A DNA stretch of 6,829 nt. It comes from Eubacterium sp. (GTDB lineage: Bacteria > Bacillota > Clostridia > Oscillospirales > Acutalibacteraceae). Made by a program: the position numbers and the translations under genes. Below, piece by piece: positions 5,903 to 6,829 of the stretch (position 1 is its first letter; every line of letters begins with the position of its first letter). A model generated the notes under the pieces. It saw only the letters and a list, made by a program, of their open reading frames with translations. It had not been told where the DNA came from and did no database searches. The stretch spans positions 1-6,829 of the forward strand of contig JAIDJS010000145.1 of the NCBI GenBank assembly GCA_029052085.1, written 5' to 3'.

Positions 5903-6112
5903 TTAATGTTTATCCGGATTATCCGTTAATCCAAGAATGTAATCGGTTGTGGTGTTGTGAAATTTTGCAAGCTCAATCAAAATTGCTGTTGGTATATCTC
6001 TTTGTCCTAATTCGTAATTTGAATATACCTGTTGAGAGCAATTTAAAACTTTTGCTATTTCTTTTTGAGTTAAATCCGCATCTTCACGCAAATCCCGAAT
6101 TCTTTTATACAT
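5903..6112 (-). CDS. Small XRE/Cro-family repressor, copy B
   Basis: A 69-residue XRE/Cro-type repressor, starting MYKRIRDLREDADLTQ. The helix-turn-helix is at about residues 16-37 (KEIAKVLNCSQQVYSNYELG), followed by the QRDIP and HNTTTDYILGLTDNP segments shared with copy A. The recognition helix is SQQVYSNYE versus TQVCYSRYE in A, so the bases read are probably different. The frame stays open upstream to a TTG at 6160, but the ATG at 6112 is chosen because it gives the same length and N-terminus as copy A, has GGTG a few bases upstream, and follows the TATAAT at the same spacing. Predicted leader length is about 9 bases. The gene lies upstream of copy A in the same direction with a 95-bp gap, so partial readthrough into A is possible. 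Role beyond repression is unknown. Confidence 0.9.
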   Translation of the reverse strand: MYKRIRDLREDADLTQKEIAKVLNCSQQVYSNYELGQRDIPTAILIELAKFHNTTTDYILGLTDNPDKH

Positions 6113-6127
6113 TTTATCACCAATGAT

Positions 6128-6157
6128 ATTATATGTAACTGCGTTTTGTTGTATTGA
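6128..6157 (-). promoter_or_regulatory. Leftward promoter of XRE copy B
   Basis: TATAAT (6133-6128) with a weak TCAATA -35 region (6157-6152) and an 18-base spacer, exactly as in copy A. The predicted start, near 6121, is the first G of the GGTG ribosome site. A small repeat TATCA-N4-TGATA (6115-6128) covers the ribosome site and the edge of the -10 box. Confidence 0.55.
6137..6153. promoter_or_regulatory. Operator-like site OB1 (copy B, leftward promoter)
   Basis: AACTGC-GTTTT-GTTGTA: the left arm matches the OB2 arm TACTGC at 5 of 6 bases, the right arm GTTGTA matches GCAGTA at 4 of 6. It lies 25 bp from OB2 and in the leftward promoter spacer, exactly where OA1 lies in copy A. Weak on its own; the position supports it. 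Confidence 0.4.
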
Positions 6158-6182
6158 CAATTACTGCGAATTGCAGTACAAT
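6154..6182 (+). promoter_or_regulatory. Strong rightward promoter divergent from XRE copy B
   Basis: TTGACA (6154-6159), 17 bases, TACAAT (6177-6182): one mismatch from consensus. The predicted start near 6189 begins GGGGG and leads into a short terminated RNA (6189-6247). The palindrome OB2 fills the spacer, so repression by copy B is expected. Confidence 0.75.
6162..6178. promoter_or_regulatory. Operator-like palindrome OB2 (copy B, rightward promoter)
   Basis: TACTGC-GAATT-GCAGTA is a perfect 6-bp inverted repeat with a 5-base centre, set between the -35 and -10 boxes of the rightward promoter. The geometry equals that of OA2 and the centre is nearly the same (GAATT versus GAAAT), but the arms differ. 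Confidence 0.7.
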
Positions 6183-6188
6183 AGCGAT

Positions 6189-6247
6189 GGGGGTTGATTA
6201 GATGTATATTTGTCCGGAGCGAGTTCCCCCATCGCTCCACTTTTTTT
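6189..6247 (+). ncRNA. Candidate short RNA (about 59 nt) from the copy B rightward promoter
   Basis: A near-consensus promoter predicts a start at G6189, and a terminator ends at the U-run 6241-6247, with no start codon plus ribosome site or useful frame between. The RNA has two competing or combined structures. The terminator stem is GGAGCGA/UCGCUCC (6216-6222 with 6232-6238). The 5' GGGGG (6189-6193) can pair with CCCCC (6226-6230) in the terminator loop, which would make an H-type pseudoknot. At the DNA level the complementarity is longer: 6183-6193 is perfectly complementary to 6226-6236 over 11 bases. It could be a regulatory sRNA or a truncated leader that ends by default. It matches no RNA family I recognise. 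Confidence 0.5.
6216..6247 (+). terminator. Rho-independent terminator of the short RNA
   Basis: GGAGCGA (6216-6222) pairs with TCGCTCC (6232-6238) around a 9-base loop that carries CCCCC, followed by AC and seven T (6241-6247). It is a clear terminator on the plus strand and insulates what follows from the copy B rightward promoter. Confidence 0.8.
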
Positions 6248-6248
6248 A

Positions 6249-6277
6249 TTGACCTTTAATTTTTGTTGTGATAAAAT
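6249..6277 (+). promoter_or_regulatory. Strong promoter for the structured RNA / third XRE gene
   Basis: TTGACC (6249-6254), 17 bases, TAAAAT (6272-6277), with an extended -10 TG at 6269-6270. The predicted start is G6284, the first base of the long RNA stem. It begins right after the U-run of the preceding terminator, so it is an independent transcription unit. Confidence 0.7.
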
Positions 6278-6283
6278 ATCAGT

Positions 6284-6453
6284 GCCAAATAATTATATTT
6301 ATAATTTAATATTTTTCTGCACAGTGGAAACAGTATTTGTGAAAAATGCTTGTTCCATTATAATTTCCATTGTGTTTGAGATATTATAAGTATAATTGTT
6401 TGGCGACAGTTGGGGCTAGCGTTTTATTGCGTAGCTTCGGCTGCGCATTTTTT
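6284..6453 (+). ncRNA. Candidate structured RNA: 121-nt extended hairpin plus terminator
   Basis: Bases 6284-6305 pair with 6383-6404 over 22 consecutive pairs; the only departures from Watson-Crick are two G-U pairs (6290-6398 and 6298-6390). Inside is an asymmetric internal loop (6306-6318 on the left, 6376-6382 on the right), then a 12-bp stem (6319-6330 with 6364-6375, two G-U), then a side loop and an apical 7-bp hairpin (6332-6338 with 6344-6350, loop GTGAA). The predicted start from the promoter at 6249-6277 is exactly the first paired base, and a UUCG terminator ends the unit at 6453, giving about 170 nt. An alternative pairing joins TGGAAACA (6325-6332) to TGTTCCA (6351-6357) with one bulge. 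No reading frame with a ribosome site is seen inside. The rod with a central bubble recalls 6S RNA in outline, but it is shorter and I do not see 6S consensus bases. It may instead be the leader of the third XRE gene or a hairpin-type MITE. Confidence 0.55.
6428..6453 (+). terminator. UUCG-loop terminator before the third XRE gene
   Basis: TGCGTAGC (6428-6435) pairs with GCTGCGCA (6440-6447) through eight pairs with one U-G, capped by a UUCG tetraloop and followed by six T. It lies 29 bases before the ATG of the XRE gene at 6483, so that gene depends on readthrough or on an antiterminator. GCTA (6415-6418) plus CG (6420-6421) can pair with CGTAGC (6430-6435) and would break the terminator stem. 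Confidence 0.85.
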
Positions 6454-6482
6454 ATTGTTTTTTGTATGATAGGAGAAGGAAT

Positions 6483-6829
6483 ATGAGCAAAGAAGATATG
6501 ATCAATGAAATGGATAAAAGCATTGCTGAAGAATTAATTATAAATGAAAAAAGAAAACCGGCATGTGAAGAAAAAACTTCAATAGGCAGAAAAATGTTTT
6601 ATTGCAGAGAAATTCTTCGGTTTACGCGAAAAGAGATGGCTGAGTTTTTGGAAATCAGCCCAAGCACGCTTTCAAATTATGAAAAGGATGTATCTTCTCC
6701 GCCTCTTAAGCTTTTATTAATGTATTCAAGATATTTTGATATCCCTATGGAGGATTTCGTTGATGACTTTTTTACAATAGAAGAATTTACCCTTAAGTAT
6801 TATATATTCCATTTTATAAATTTTAAAAC
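6483..6829 (+). CDS. XRE-family helix-turn-helix protein, third copy type, runs off the right edge
   Basis: The frame is open from ATG 6483 to the end of the window (115 complete codons, no stop), so the gene is partial at its 3' end. AGGAG lies 7 bases before the ATG. Residues 1-33 are a charged N-terminal extension (MSKEDMINEMDKSIAEE...). Residues about 34-95 form an XRE-type domain: GRKMFYCREILRFTRKEMAE, then EISPSTLSNYEKD as turn and recognition helix, then SSPPLKLLLMYSRYFDIPMEDF, the usual helix 4-5 region. It is not a close relative of copies A and B: the recognition helix (SPSTLSNYE) and the extension differ. It lies downstream of the candidate structured RNA and its terminator. A function for the rest of the protein cannot be judged from what is visible. 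Confidence 0.85.
   Translation, partial: MSKEDMINEMDKSIAEELIINEKRKPACEEKTSIGRKMFYCREILRFTRKEMAEFLEISPSTLSNYEKDVSSPPLKLLLMYSRYFDIPMEDFVDDFFTIEEFTLKYYIFHFINFK

Larger units (their letters stand above)
5903..6182. repeat. Copy B of the duplicated repressor-plus-divergent-promoter module
   Basis: Partner of the module at 5598-5879. The order and spacing of gene, leftward promoter, paired 17-bp palindromes and rightward promoter are the same, while the palindrome arms are ACTGC/GCAGT instead of ATACC/GGTAT. Confidence 0.75.

Noticed and set aside
5611..5932. Perfect 6-5-6 inverted repeats GGATTA-N5-TAATCC inside the 3' ends of both XRE genes (5611-5627 and 5916-5932)
   Set aside because: They have operator-like size, but they encode the conserved GLTDNP residues in both paralogues, so protein conservation explains the repetition.
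5903..6160. Longer 85-residue version of XRE copy B starting at 6160
   Set aside because: The start would be TTG, it would extend past the predicted promoter and operator OB1, and it breaks the exact 69-residue match with copy A; the ATG at 6112 with GGTG upstream is better.
6284..6404. Identification as 6S RNA
   Set aside because: Only the outline (long rod with a central bubble) is similar. The element is shorter than usual 6S RNA, very AU-rich, and I cannot see the conserved bases around the bubble.
6183..6453. Type III toxin-antitoxin RNA (tandem-repeat antitoxin before a toxin)
   Set aside because: There are no tandem repeats in either RNA, and the following gene is an XRE regulator, not a ToxN-like nuclease.
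1..6829. CRISPR array, tRNA or rRNA genes, transposase or integrase genes
   Set aside because: I found no regularly spaced direct repeats, no tRNA-like cloverleaf, no rRNA segments and no recombinase motifs on either strand.

Overview
The window looks like an accessory stretch of a low-to-moderate-GC Firmicute, most likely a gut-type clostridium (Oscillospiraceae/Lachnospiraceae-like). The reasons are purine-rich Shine-Dalgarno sites (AAGGAGG, AAGGAG, AGGAG), TTGACA/TATAAT-type promoters in AT-rich spacers, and hairpin-plus-U-run terminators, two of them with UUCG-type loops. This is inference from style; no marker gene or RNA fixes the taxon.

Left part (1-5443): a small metabolic locus built around a divergent control region (2342-2614). 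To the left run a TetR-family regulator and an FGGY-family sugar kinase, joined by a TAATG stop/start overlap. To the right run a class III, PLP-dependent aminotransferase related to glutamate-1-semialdehyde aminomutase and a class II (zinc) aldolase/epimerase, closed by a strong terminator. Kinase plus class II aldolase is the usual core for phosphorylating a ketose and cleaving it to DHAP and an aldehyde. The aminotransferase is the unusual partner and suggests an amino-substituted sugar or an aldehyde product that is aminated. The aldolase is about twice the usual length, and its second half looks like a second aldolase domain that has lost its metal and catalytic residues. The control region holds a promoter for each arm and several inverted repeats, one an 18-bp imperfect palindrome over the -10 box of the TetR promoter.

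Middle (5444-5597): non-coding, with two perfect hairpins. One is a plausible leftward terminator for the small regulator genes that follow.

Right part (5598-6829): a regulator- and RNA-rich stretch with no visible effector gene. Two 69-residue XRE/Cro-type repressors (about 61% identical by my hand alignment) lie in tandem on the minus strand, offset by 303-305 bp. Each has the same compact divergent control region: a leftward promoter whose predicted transcript begins at the gene's own ribosome binding site, a rightward promoter, and two 17-bp operator-like palindromes (6-5-6) centred 25 bp apart, one on each promoter. The operator sequences differ between copies (ATACC-N5-GGTAT versus ACTGC-N5-GCAGT), as do the recognition helices. 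This looks like a duplicated Cro/CI-style switch whose copies have diverged in DNA specificity.

The rightward promoter of the second copy leads into a roughly 60-nt RNA ending in its own terminator. Next comes another strong promoter whose predicted +1 is the first base of a 22-bp RNA stem closing a 121-nt extended hairpin, then a UUCG terminator, then a third XRE-type gene that runs off the right edge. The twin switches and the structured RNA are the most novel-looking parts of the window.
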